Notes: a model not told the origin generated them from the sequence alone. Positions 41,029-52,600 are shown, numbered from the stretch's first letter. The stretch: 64,000 nucleotides of DNA from Thinopyrum elongatum (GCA_011799875.1 CM022301.1:216314526-216378525); one strand, 5' to 3'. Numbers and translations are program-made.

Positions 41029-41580
41029 CACTAGTGCAGGCGACTGTTATACAAACTGTTTTTACCCCCTTTCCGCGACGAAGTTTTAAACCGTCGCCTT
41101 GCCTCTGTGTGCGATAGAGGGGTCCTTCCCACACGACCTAGAAACCATCGGGTATAGGCCCTCTGTTCACGCACGCGGGGGCAAAAAGAGCTCGTGTGCG
41201 ATCAGGCGAGCCATCACAGACAATTATACAGGCCCAATCGTTTCCGTTCGTAAGTACATCCCACACAGTGAATCCAAGACATACGTTTCCGTTCGTATAT
41301 ACATCCCACATAGTCAATCCAAGAAATACGTTTCCGTTCATATGTACATCCCACACAGTCAATCCAAGAAATACGTATCCGTTCATATGTACATCTCACA
41401 CGGTGAATCCCATACAAACCTTTTCGTTCGCACGTACATCACACATAATTTTCCCCATCAAATCTCTGTGATATCGTTGCCATTGCAGACGATATTAGTA
41501 ATTTTATCGTTTGCGTTATTGAATGCATCACACACGATGCCTAGAAGAAACTGTGTGGCATAGGCTGTCCATCACACACA
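41029..41580 (+). mobile_element. CACTA transposon left terminus with 45-bp subterminal repeats
   Basis: The end is CACTAGTGCAGGCGACTG, directly next to the copia LTR and preceded by GGG, a possible 3-bp duplication. From 41244 to about 41450 there are five direct repeats with a 45-bp period, each with CCGTTCRTAYRTACATCYCACA and AATCCAAGAAATACG. Subterminal repeat arrays are where CACTA transposition proteins bind. The matching right end was not found. Confidence 0.7.
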
Positions 41581-42012
41581 CTTTTTATGTGGAAAACATT
41601 TGCCCAAGGTGGTCTACCGCAAACAGTTTTCCACAGGAAGTCGTGTGTGATTGTTCATTGATCCAACACGTTTACTTCCTAGAAACTGTGTGGGTTGGCT
41701 GAGATCATCGCCCACAGTGTTGTCTCAATAAACATTTGCAATAGAAAACCCAATAAACAGGCTAATCGGCCTATTATTATTAATCCATTTAGTTTATTAT
41801 TAATCCATTTAGTAATCAATTTGACATTTCATATTAAGCACACGATATATTTCAATTTTGTATTATGTAACCAGGATTTCATAATTGAAATACATCAGAG
41901 TACAACATCATATAGCTTCAGCACTCAGTTACACCATATAGCTAGCTACCCCATTACAACTGCACCAGCACCAAGTTTCACATGCAACATCTATAACATT
42001 TGAAAATTAGCA

Positions 42013-42460
42013 TCATAGATGGTAGATAGACAGATGAATCTCATCTGGAAAACTGCTGAAGCAGAAGGCGAATATTGAGCCTTCAATGATGTTGAAGGTC
42101 CTTGCAACTTTAGGCCAGTACATGTGGATGATTGACCGTCCATCCTTCGTCCTCTTGAGGAAGACTTCAATATTATACCGTGGGTGTTGTATGAATACCT
42201 TCCTCGCCTATTGACCATACAGATGGTTTGAGAGGTAATCATAAGTGAACTGCTTTGGGAAGGCCTGAAAACAAAGATATGCATAAATATCTTCTCTAAT
42301 TTTGAAATGGCGCAAAGGAATAAAAATTCAAGGTATAAGAGTTAGTACCATCTTGTAGTTCACTGATGTCTTCTTCATTGTGCAGACAAAGATCTTGTTG
42401 TTTTTCGTCACTAGTTTCTTTATCCTAATAATCTTTCTGAGTTTCTTGACTTGACATGAC
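42013..42460 (-). pseudogene. B3 DNA-binding-domain gene remnant (two exons, one stop)
   Basis: On the minus strand an upstream exon ends at 42349 (KIFVCTMKKTSVNYKM) before a GT donor. The downstream exon runs 42264-42013 after a TTTTCAG acceptor, encoding AFPKQFTYDYLSNHLYGQ, a stop, ARKVFIQHPRYNIEVFLKR, then DGRSIIHMYWPKVARTFNI and IEGSIFAFCF. The phases join. The order (F..x..M..S.V....PxxF, then V.L, the DGR...W segment, and the EGS..F.F segment) is that of a plant B3 transcription-factor domain of about 100 residues. It lies inside the CACTA region, so it may be a captured gene. One in-frame stop makes it non-functional unless the stop is skipped. The first exon's start is not resolved. 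Confidence 0.65.
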
Positions 42461-42810
42461 TTGACTGATAATCATGGACATCTCATTTCTCCATATGCAA
42501 AATGGGTCAAACAGTGGGTCAAAACCTATGACAGCAGGACCTACATGTGCAAGACCAAATTGTTAAAACCTAAATATTAGAATGGTTCCTGCAATTGAAC
42601 AATAATGTGCTATTAGACAAAGGACCATGCATGTGCAAACCTCGATGGTAAACATCAGTGCCTCCCATTGTTTCCCTGCAACACATATAAGGTAGCTATT
42701 GATCGGGTTAAGTGAGGGTTGGCATACTATCAGTAAAATATGTTGATGAAAAATAAACACATTGTAGATTTAGCAGATTAATTCGAGCCACATGGAAAAG
42801 TCATTTATCT

Positions 42811-43540
42811 AAACCAAGCATGCTTAAGAACTAGAAAATATAGCAATTGTATATGTTTCTCATATATTTAGTACAGTCAAATTCGATTTATTCCTCACAT
42901 GCATAACAATACAAAATTGTACCCGCGACAATTGAACATCGCATTACAGATTGAACCAAACAGTTAACTAAACACCATAACAAATGAACCAAACATTAAC
43001 TGAGCACCACATTGCACAATATAACATACTAGAAGATCAGACAGTTAACCAAACGAAGCATGCTTAACAACTTAGAAATATAGCAATTGTATTTGTTTCT
43101 CATGTATTTAGTACAACCAAATTCAATTTATTTCTCACATGGAAGACAATACAAAATTGCACCCACAATAATTGAACATCGCATTGCAGAATTGAACCAA
43201 AGAGTTAACTAAGCACCCCAACAAATGAACCAAATATTAACTGAGCACCACATTGCACAATAAATAACATACTAGAAGATCAGACAGTTAACCAAACCAA
43301 GCATGCTTAACAACTTGAAAATATAGCAATTCTATTTGTTTCTCATGTATTTTGTACAACCAAATTTGATTTATTTCTCACATGCAAGACAATACAAATT
43401 TGCACCTACAAGAATTGAACATCACATTGCAGAATTGAACGAAATAGTTAACTGAACATGACAACAAATTAACCAAATAGTTAATAACTGCGCACCACAT
43501 TGCACGATATATAGAACAGATATACTAGAGGATCAGGTTG
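42811..43540. repeat. Tandem array, ~240-bp unit, three copies
   Basis: Units start at about 42811, 43051 and 43294 with AAACCAAGCATGCTTAA and share TATAGCAATTGTATTTGTTT, TCTCACATGCAAGACAATAC, and CACCACATTGCACAATA. A partial fourth start is at 43612. The periods are 240 and 243 bases. The array is AT-rich with no coding frame. Confidence 0.85.
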
Positions 43541-43685
43541 CATAGTAACAGTACATAGGAAAATTCACTAGAATTTGTAAAGTAAAGGCAGGAGCAGCAC
43601 ATGCAACAGGTAAACCAAACATGCTTAACCGGCATAGCTAGCTAGCTGAACATAGGTCCTTATAGTGAGCTAAAACGACAAGCTA

Positions 43686-44100
43686 CACTACAAAAAAAAA
43701 GACACATCCGTGACAATTTGGCCTGAACGAAAAAAAATTATATCATGCTTATGACACTTCTATGACGATAATTGTGACAAAACCCGGTATCATCATAGAT
43801 GTGGTGGGCTCCTACTTCTATGACAAAAAATCATGACAATAAATGGGCTTTTCGTCCTGGGCGGGCCGGGGACGCACCTGCATGACATTCTTTGGGCCGT
43901 CCATGACGAAAAAAATTATGGTAGAAGCGAGGGCGAGGAAAATTTCGGGGAGTTCCCGGTTACGGTGGGTGGTCAGGGCCAAGCGATGCACGGAGGTTTG
44001 CGCGTTTCTCTCGTACATGTACGCGCGTGTGTGCGAGGCGTTGGGCTCTAACTGAACCCGAGCGAGGCGTTGAGCTCTAACTGAACCCGAGCGATTGCAC
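43686..44100 (+). mobile_element. Second CACTA left terminus (CACTACAAAA type)
   Basis: The end CACTACAAAAAAAAAGACAC is followed by ATCCGTGACAATTTGG and several TATGACAC/TCTATGACGA units, the subterminal pattern of a common Triticeae CACTA group. CTA at 43683-43685 could be the 3-bp duplication. The element continues rightward through GC-rich repeats. The right end was not recognised. Confidence 0.75.
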
Positions 44101-44850
44101 TAGCTACGTTACTGAACCCCGATCGATCCCTTGGCTGTTAACTGAACCCGAGTGATTCCTTCGCTACTGATGCTAACTGAAGCCGATCGAAGCTGCCTCT
44201 TGATGAACAGTCCCCGGTGAGGGTTGGATGAACAGTTCCCGATGGGGGTTGGATGAACAGGACCCCATGGTAGTAGAGGCAGTTGCCGCTGGATGAACAG
44301 GACCCCTATCGAGGAGGTGGGGGTGGATGAACAGTAGCCGGTGGAGGGACCCCGTGGAGGGCTGGTTGAACAGGAGCCGGTGGAGGGCTGGTTAAACAGT
44401 AGCCGGTGGAGGCTGGATGAACAGGACCCCGTCGATGAACAGTAGCTGGTGGAGGCAGGAGGAAGTCGACGGTGGATGAACAGTAGCCCGTGGAGGCTGG
44501 AGCGAGGCAGTAGACGGTGGATGAGTAGCCCGTGGAGTCCCATTTTGCGGTACGCCACACCCCTCCCGATGAACAGGACCCCCATTTCGACCGTAGCGCT
44601 CCAACACAAGTCTGTTTCCTCCGTTTTGCGGTACGCCACACCCCTCCTGATCAACAGGACCCCGTTTCGACCGTAGGCACTCGAACAGAAGTCCGTTTCC
44701 TCCGTTTTGCGGTACGCCAAATCCTTCCCGATGAACAGGACCCCGTTTCGACCGTACGTGGTCGAACAGAAAGGCCATTTCCTCCGTTCTGCGGTAAGCC
44801 AGAACTCGTTTTGGCTGTTCCGTCCAAGCCGATTGGCTCCCGATAAACAC
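44040..44850. repeat. CACTA internal repeats: AACTGAACCCGAGC, GATGAACAG and a ~80-bp unit
   Basis: There are three nested repeat types. First are short AACTGAACCCGAGCGA units (44050-44180). Next are many GATGAACAGTAGCCGGTGGAG units (44200-44530). Last are four copies of a unit of about 60-80 bases (near 44543, 44624, 44704 and 44784) with TTTTGCGGTACGCCA and GATGAACAGGACCCCGTTTC. Frames that run through both strands here are by-products of the repeats. Confidence 0.8.
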
Positions 44851-45119
44851 GACGCCGTTGCTGCCGTCTGCTACCTCTCCATGTACACGAGCCCTGGCCG
44901 TACGTATGCGCGAGTAGGCGTTCGAGACCCCACCCGTATATACGTATGTGGCCGTATTTTTTGCGATCGGGTTGTACGTATGTGTACACAGTTTAGAAGG
45001 GACTGCCTGAACTGCTACGTCGGGGGCTCTACTACTACACGTGCCGCTGCTTGCTCGGCCACGGTTCATCATTGCAGAGAGACCGATCGACCAGTATGTA
45101 CGTACACGTTCGCGACCAG

Positions 45120-47630
45120 AATGACAATGCTACGTACGCTTCGACCAGGTGGGGCCCAGCTGTCAAGGAGGATAAGGAGGCACTTCCTTGCGTGCGAAGT
45201 TATTGATGGTGGGTCCGAGCTGTCAGGGGGAGGATTCAATTTTTTTCGCGCCTAATATGAAGGCACTTCCTTGCGTCCGAAGATATAGCTGGTGGGTCTC
45301 AGCTGTCAGGGGGAAACATTTTTTTCGGAAAATACAGCCCTTCCGGTAGGTCCCCGCTGTCAGGTGGAGGAATCATTATTTTGCGCGTAATAAGGAGGCA
45401 CTTCCTTGCTGCGGCCCTGGACCCAGCTGTCAGCCTCTCCACGTTTAGTCCTCTTCCGATGTAAGTCGTTCGTTGACCATGTTGACCACGCCACGGCGAG
45501 AGCACCAAGGCGGTGGACGACGGTGAGGCCTAGGAAGAGAATGACCCGGAGCCGGGGAAGACTCGGCAGTTGTTTCCCACGTGGAGGGGAGTAGAGGGTT
45601 TACGGGTTGGGCTGCAGTGTGAGGCTGCCGTCGCTGGAGAATAACAGGAGGTCTGGGTGAGTACAGGGATGGCCAGGCCAGCGATGGGAGTAGGGTGGGG
45701 CGGTGAGGCCTGCGCGGCAGCAGAGCCGGCCACGGGAGGCAGGAGCAGGCGGCACGACCGGCGCTGGTTTGGGCGGCTGGAGTAAGAAGACCAGAGGTTG
45801 AAGAAGCACTACGGACGTTGGATGGACATCGTACGGTCATTGGAGCTAGAATCGTTCATATTGACTAAGTTGACAAAGCCCTCCATCCGCGTCAACTTAG
45901 TAGGCCCACAAGTCAGCCTCCAACTATGGTGGGTCCCAGATAGCAGGGGAAGTATTCATTTTTTTGTGCGTAATAAGGAGGCACTTCCTTGCGTGCGAAG
46001 ATATAGCTGGTGGGCTCGAGCTGTCAGCGGGAGGAACATTTTTTTCACGAAATACAGAGGCCCTTCCGGTGGGTCCCTGCTGTCAGGTGGAGGAATCATT
46101 CTTTTGCGTGTAATAAGGAGGCACTTCCTTGCGGCGTGCGGCCGTGGACACAGCTGTCAGCCTCTCCACGTACAGTCCTCTTCCGATGGATGTCGTTCGT
46201 TGACCACGCCGCGCCGAGAGCACCAGGGCGGTAGACGACGGCGAGGCCTAGGAAGGGAACGACCCGGAGCCGGGGAAGACTCGGCAGTGGTTGCCCACGT
46301 GGTGGGGAGTACAAGGGTTTACTGGTTCGGCTGCCTTCGCCGGAAAATAACAGGAGGTGTGGGTGAGTAGAGGAATGGCCTGGCTAGCGATGGAGTAGGG
46401 TGGGGCGGTGCGGCCTGTGCAGCAGCACAGCCGGCCACGGGAGGCGGGAGCAGGCAGTCCCACCGGCGCTGGTTTGGGCGGCTGGAGCAAGAAGATCAGA
46501 TATTAAAGAAGCAGCACGGCCGTTGGATTAACATCCAACGGTCACTGCTGCTAGAATCGTTTGTGGACTAAGTTGACAAAGCCTTTCGTACACATCAACC
46601 TAGTAGACCCACAAGTCAGCCTCCAAATCTGTCTCGAACAGCATACAGCCCGAAATTTCTAGCCAGAATCAAATTAATTTAAAAACTAAACATACCTTAA
46701 TTTAAATCCAATGAAATTTTACCCGCACAAAAACAATGAAATTTAAAATACTAAATCCAAAAGAAAAAAGTATTTTGGAACTAATTGCCTGTTTGCTGTA
46801 TTTTTTCATTTTACAGCCCATTTCTTATTACTTATAGCCCATTTTCTAGGCAAGCCGAATGCATCCCTCCTCGTCTTGAAAGATTTCCGGCCCAGCAGGG
46901 CGTAGAAAAGCAAGTAGGCCTACGTTGGTTATTTTGCAAAAAACAAAATAGCTGGGCTAGCCATTTTTAGAAAGGAAAAAAAACTAGGTTGGTCATGTGG
47001 TAAACATATGAAATAAAAGCCTGGGCTAGACAGGCCACACTTCCCGCACAACCCAGTTGATACCCTTCTCCGTCCTGAAAACAAAAAAAAAGAAAATACT
47101 GCGCGCGCTGCTGGGTCCCGGGTGTCTGCCGCTCCTTGTGCAGTTATCTTACTTATTGACTACGTTGACAGTGGCGTGCGACCTAGATGTCAGGAAACCA
47201 TCAGGAGGAACCCTTTTTTTCTTGTAATAAAGGAGGCACTTGATTGCCTACTGCCATGATCCTGGTGGGTCCCTACTGTCATCCTCACCATGTACAGTCA
47301 TCTCCTTATTCCTCTCGGTTGTTGACCATGTTGACAACACTGGAGGGCGGCGCCGCGGCGAGCGAACCAAGGCGAAGGACGATGGTGAGGCCTCGGACGG
47401 GAACGAACAGGAGCCGGGGAAGATGCGCGGAGTTTTAGGGTGCGATGTGGCCACGATGCGTGCGTGGCAGCACAGCCAGCCGTGGGAGGCGCGAGCAGGC
47501 GGTCCTGCTGGCGCTGGTTTGGCTTTGGCGGCTAGAGGAAGAAGAGACTGAAGAAACACGACAAACGTTGAATGCCAATCCAACGGTCAAGGTTGGCACA
47601 ATCGTTTGTTGACTAAGCCGACACCAAGTA
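45120..47630. repeat. Three large direct copies of a ~500-bp CACTA internal repeat
   Basis: Copies at roughly 45360-45880, 46070-46600 and 47210-47620 share TAAGGAGGCACTTCCTTGC, CAGCTGTCAGCCTCTCCACG, GTTGACCA, GAGCCGGGGAAGACTCGGC, and GCGCTGGTTTGGGCGGCTGG, ending in 'AACGGTCA...ATCGTTTGT'. Smaller 70-80-base GGAGGCACTTCC / GGTGGGTCC.CTGTCAG units precede the first copy. A 500-bp AT-rich spacer lies between copies two and three. No coding frame is conserved among the copies. Confidence 0.75.
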
Positions 47631-47647
47631 GCATACTTTTTTATATA

Positions 47648-47887
47648 TCTATACCAATATAAAAAGACCAAAAGGGGCAGATCCAATTAATCTCGACCAT
47701 CAAATCATGTCAATTCCACGACCTAGACTGCTTCAATGTCGAGCGCTCAACACGTTTAGCATGTAGTTAATTTCATGCCAAATATAGTGCTAATCACATA
47801 ATAACACACAAATAATATCCTACTTAATATCCGCATGCACTTAATATACTTCCAAATTAACGTGCATTGCACGTACACATTGACTAG
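47648..47887 (+). mobile_element. Short non-autonomous Helitron (240 bp)
   Basis: The 5' end is TCTATACCAATATAAAA, preceded by A. The 3' end is CTAG, followed by T, so the element sits between A and T as Helitrons do. A 15-base hairpin, ACGTGCATTGCACGT (47860-47874), lies nine bases before the CTAG. These are the three diagnostic features of a plant Helitron. It holds no gene. Confidence 0.75.
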
Positions 47888-48009
47888 TAGGAAGAAAAGA
47901 AAAACTGGGCTTGTTCGCCAGATAACATTCCCGAAACTGCGACCGTTTGATCTTGCGTCCCAACTAAAACTACGAGGAAAACGCGTTCGTTTGCCGTCCT
48001 CCTCCCAGG

Positions 48010-48085
48010 GAACGTTCGCCACATAAGTGACTAGCACCCTTGGTTTTCAACCGAGAGGTCTTGCGTTCGAGTCCCAGGAACCCTC
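48010..48085 (+). pseudogene. tRNA-like relic (Glu-type anticodon arm)
   Basis: CTTGG-TTTTCAA-CCGAG forms an anticodon stem and seven-base loop with anticodon TTC. It is followed by a T-loop-like GTTCGAGTCCC and preceded by a box-A-like AGTGACTAGCACC. The D-arm is shortened and the T-stem has mismatches, so it is a tRNA-derived relic and not a working tRNA. Confidence 0.45.
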
Positions 48086-48354
48086 AATTTCTCCTCCTTC
48101 CTTCCTCGCAAAAAAAAAAGAAAATCAAAGACTTGAGAAGGCATACAGAACAAGCTAGTGTACCAGTAAAGAGACGTTGTGAGTTTTAGAAAAAAGAGAG
48201 ACGTGCTCCTGTAGCTGGTTCAAATCCAAACCTAGACTATGACTATATATGGTGCTATGCTACTCTACAAGTAATGAAACTGACATATCCAACGTTCACT
48301 TCTCCTCTTCTCTACTTACTCTGCCTAGCATCAGAAGCTCTGGCCGTAGCAACC

Positions 48355-49034
48355 ATGTCCGCTGGCGGCTCGTCCACCTGCTCTTCAGCAGGCAACAACC
48401 AGATATGCGCCAAGTCGCCACCCGTACCATCGCCTGTGGGTCTCATCACACCCCTGCCGGCACACGCACCGCTGCCGGTTGCTCATCGCAACCCGCTGCC
48501 GTTGGTGTGGTGCCACTGCTGCAAATCACGCAGAGTCATCCATCGCGTCTCAACCACAATCCTCAACCCTGACCGAGTCTTCTACACATGCCCGAATCAT
48601 GGGGTAATAATATGTTTAAGTGTTGTTCCGCTGCTTTCAGTTGCTGATTTTTTAATAGTTTGGTTGATGATCTTCCAATTTGATTCGTGCAGAAAAGGGA
48701 AGATTCGTGTGATTTGTATTTCTGGGAAGTTGCTGATGTGGGGGAATGGAACTACGCTGATTATTTGGTTAGCCGAGGAATCCCAATACCAGCAGGTTGG
48801 GGTGTCGGACAAGTAACTGAAGGAACGACAGAAGAGGAAGATGCAGAGCAGAAGGTTAAAGATGCAGTTCCTTTGATCATGGCCAAGCAACAGCTGCTGA
48901 ACGGCCTTGACAGCAATGAGGAGATGAAAGAGCTTGTGAAGATAATGGGCAAAATCGATGTGCTCTGTAGGATGATTGTCTCTTTATTTGCAGTGTATGT
49001 AGCACTCGTGATGTATTCAGTGGCTATGACATGA
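48355..49034 (+). CDS. GRF-type zinc-finger protein with C-terminal membrane anchor (2 exons, 196 aa)
   Basis: Exons 48355-48603 and 48693-49034 are joined by a GT-AG intron at a codon boundary (...CPNHG then KREDSC...). An in-frame ATG 27 codons upstream (48274) would give 223 residues. The ATG at 48355 has the better context (GCAACCATG). Residues about 50-95 form a GRF zinc finger: WCHCC, then TTILNPDRVFYTCP, then CDLYFWE. A charged, probably helical stretch (EDAEQKVKDAVPLI...NEEMKELVKIMGKID) follows, and then a hydrophobic C-terminal segment (MIVSLFAVYVALVMYSV). This layout resembles small plant proteins of the At4g04775 type, whose role is unknown; GRF fingers generally bind single-stranded nucleic acid. 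It lies in the CACTA region, tail to tail with the TNP2 gene. No stop or frameshift is visible. Confidence 0.7.
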
Positions 49035-49496
49035 GCACTTTGCTGAAACTAGTAATGAATGAAACCTGTTTAGCAGGCTGGGCGTAGTGTTGTGAACATC
49101 TAATGATTTCTATTAACGGAAATCGGGGGGTATCCCCTTTTGCTCATAAATAAATAAATAGCAGAGGCCCTTTTGCTAATAAATAAATAAATTAGCAGAG
49201 GCCCTGTTGGGTCAGCTTCGTTCCCATTCGAAGACGTAGAGCAAATTGCAGTCCAATAGCAAACTATGTCATCAAATACAAGTTTCATAGCCAAATATGA
49301 GTGCAACTAAACAACAATGTCATCATGTTTTAGTCGTCATACAATCACCAAACACAAATCAACATGCATAATAGGTGATGTTCTCACAGCAAAATACTAA
49401 ACAACAACTTCATCAGGTTTCAGTTGTCATAGCAAACACAATTTCACATAGTAGATAAAAAGTCGTCTTATGACAGGCAAATACGACAAAAGCAAT
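49035..49496. other. Spacer between the GRF gene and the TNP2 tail
   Basis: It contains two direct copies of a ~45-bp block with TTTTGCTAATAAATAAATAAA and GCAGAGGCCCT (49130-49210) and AT-rich sequence. There is no gene. It probably holds the 3' ends of both convergent genes. Confidence 0.45.
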
Positions 49497-49611
49497 CTAA
49501 TCATCATCCGCAGCAGCAGCGTCAACATCTTCGCCATGTGTATCAGTCCGAATCGCAATTCCCCCCAGTGTCATCTTCTTCTTCATCCTCAATGTCCTCA
49601 AACGTTGGCGT
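49497..49611 (-). pseudogene. Separated acidic C-terminal tail of the TNP2 transposase
   Basis: Read on the minus strand and joined to 53630, this encodes the Asp/Glu-rich end (TFEDIEDEEEDDTGG) typical of CACTA transposases. It is cut off from the rest of the gene by the solo LTR at 49612-53624, and in-frame stops are present. Confidence 0.6.
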
Positions 49612-52600
49612 TGTAACACCCCATGTATTAAGCTATAGTAATCACCTTCTTGATTATGCCATGTCATCATGATCAACAGTGCTTAACCATCATTAGTATC
49701 ATATCTCTTTTCAAATTCAAATTCAAATGGAAATTCAAAATGAAAGTGGAAATAAAAGTTGTTCAAATTTGAAAAACTAAATTGTTCATAATATTGTAAA
49801 TAATCCAGAGACAATTCTAAAATTATATTCAATATATACTAGATAAATTATGTGACTCTAACAACCACAAAACAGAGTTATTTAACCCTTTTTCAATTAA
49901 ATAAAATAAAGATAAAATCATTTGTACTCCAAACCATTTTCTAACAATGTCTAATATTGCACTGTGAATCTTTGGGCAAGTTTCATAAAATACAAAAGTC
50001 ATTTGAATTAAAAATAAAAGACAAAACAGGAACTAAAAAGAAAACAGAAAAGGAAAAATAAAACAAAAGACAAAAACAAGAAATAAAAGAAAAAGAACAG
50101 AACCCCCCCCTCTGGGCAACAGGCCCAGCTGGCCCCCCACTCGGCCCAGCCGGCCCACCCCGCTGCCCTTGGCCTATTAGGCCACACCCCCTGAACCAAA
50201 ACCCTAATCCCCCACTCGCTCTTCCCCCCCCCCCCCCACGACCCGATCTGGATCGGGAGCCCGACCCCGTCGCCCGTCGCCGCCGCTCCCCGTCGCCGTC
50301 GCCGGACGCCATCGCCGCCGCCTCCTCGTCTCCTCCCCGTGCCGCTTCCCCGTGCCTCGTCGCCCCTCTTCCCTGCACCGCTCGTGAGCCTCCGCCTCCT
50401 CTCCCCTCCTCTCTGTCGCCACCGTCGTCCGAGCGCGCGTGCACGCTCAACCGCGCCCGCGCCGCCGTGCCCAAGCCGCGCCTCGCCCGCGTGCGGCCTC
50501 GCGCGCTGCTGCTGCCTGCGCTGGCCGCCGCCCGCTGCTCCGCTCGCGCGCGCCCGTTGCCGCGGCCCACCTCCGCCTGACCCGCTCGCGCGCCGCACCA
50601 CGCTCGCCTTCCCCCTCGCACCCCTGCTGCCGCAGCTGCTGCGGCTCCTCCACCGCACGCACCGCCCGCGCGCATCGACCGCGCCCTCCCTCTCTCTCTC
50701 TCTGCTTGCGCGCACACGCGCACGCCACCAAACGCCACGTCGGCCCCTCCTGCTGTGCCGCTCGCCGCCAGCCCGTCCTCGCTACGCCGCCCGCTGCTCC
50801 GCTCGCGCGCGCCCGTGGCCAGCGCCCGGGCTCGCCCCTGGCCGCGCCCGCGCCCGCAGTGGCCTATGGGCCACAGCCGGTTGGGGCCCAACGCCCTTGG
50901 CCCTGTGACATGTGGGGCCTAGCCCCCAGAACGTTTTAAAAAAATAAAAGAAAATAAAAATGAAATTAATAATTAATTAATTAATTAATTAGTGAATTAA
51001 TTAAGTTAATTAACTCTGATTAAGTTAAACTAATTAATTAGTTAGTCTAATTAATCTGTAATTAGTATAATTAAACTATTAATTAGCAAAACAGACAATG
51101 ACAGGTGGGACCCACTGGTCCTGACGTCACAGTGATGTCATGATGACGTCAGCATGCACTATTCTGGATAATGTTGTAATAAATAATTAAAATCCAGAAT
51201 ATTGGTTAAATCTTTAAAAATTGTTATAAAATAATCCGTAGCTCAGATGGAAAAACTTTGTACATGAAAGTTGCTCAGAATTTCGAGACGAATCCGAATA
51301 CGCAGTCCGTTCATCCGCCACACGTCCTTAACTACCCGAACATGGAACCGTTCCCCTCCGGTCATCTGTTCGAAAATGCCAAACACTCGGGATACTTTCC
51401 CGGATGTTTTCCCCCTTCGCCGGTATCACATATCCCTGTGTTAGATCACCCCTGGCACCGCGTATTGCCTTGTTATATTCTGTGTTGCATATGTTTGCTG
51501 TGTACTTATCTGTTTCCTCCTCCTCTTCTCTCTCGGTAGATCCCGGTACCGACGTAATCCCCAAGACCGACGCAGCTCCGGAGATCGACGACACCGTTGA
51601 CATCCTTGCCTTGCCGCCGAGCAACCAGGCAAGCCTCCCCTTTGATCATCCCGATATCGCCCATTCTATTTTCTCATGCTTGCATTAGAATTGCTGCTAC
51701 TACTGCTTTACCTATTCTGATGCATAGCCTGTTTATTGTAACCTGCTGTTGATAATTACCAGCATATCCTAAACTGCTTACTATAGGTTGGGTAGAGACC
51801 TATCAGTGACCCTACTAGTCCCGACTGCCCCGCTGGATTATCAGAAGACCCGATCAACGGGATTGAAGAACAGGCCCCGGCACCGCACATCAACCCCCCT
51901 TAGTTGTACGACACTACTGGGTTACTATCGAGTGCCGAGGGTGATACCTCGTCAGCACTTCTGATGTTAACCTTGTAGGGTAGATAATTGGTCGTGGTCA
52001 TCGAGGGTGATTCCTCCTTCTCCACTGCCGATACGACCCTGTCACGCAACACTTCAAGTGTGAACCTCGAGGGTGATTCCTCCGAGTTCACCTTGACGGA
52101 TACATCAAGTAGGAATCCAACGAGGGTGATACCTCGGATTCCCCTGATGTTATGGACACACGAATACTTGGATTTTACACTGTTACTTGGAAAGGCGGGT
52201 CGACCCTGAGGGGTAACCGCGTGAGCCTAAGTTGCAAGTGTTGTGGAGACGGGTTGACCTGGATGGTGCCCGAGTGATGAATACGAGGCGCGGCCAGGCA
52301 TTCTTAGCCCTTGCAGCAAGTCCTCGAGACGGGGCGACGGGGTCACATCTTTCGTGAGTCCCTGCTCGTTACCGCAAGCCGTAGTCCACTAACGATTTGG
52401 ATATTTGATCCGAGTAGGCCTCTGGCCTGATAGCGCTAACCATCACGTGGGCATAGTATGGGCGTTCTGCATCGTAGCACCAGCCGACAGTTCTGTCAGA
52501 CGTCCAGTTCAGTATTGTGGCCGGGTCGGATCGTGCCGTTGGCGCTGGTATCCACCCTGCTCGCAACGACCCGGAGTGCACAGGGCGACGGCCCAAGACC

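Noticed and set aside
41244..41450. Regular 45-bp repeats considered as a CRISPR-like array
   Set aside because: The units are fully repeated with no unique spacers. The DNA is plant nuclear, and the array lies just inside a CACTA terminus, where such repeats are normal.
42001..42284. Minus-strand 97-codon frame at the B3 region
   Set aside because: It is in a different frame from the one that reads as a B3 domain across a proper splice site.
44109..45255. Overlapping frames on both strands in the CACTA repeats
   Set aside because: They arise from tandem repeats whose length keeps several frames open. The products are low-complexity repeats without a domain.
50008..50939. Long frames (up to about 300 codons) on both strands in the solo LTR
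   Set aside because: Very GC-rich DNA has few stops in all frames. The other LTR copies do not keep these proteins, and no domain is visible.
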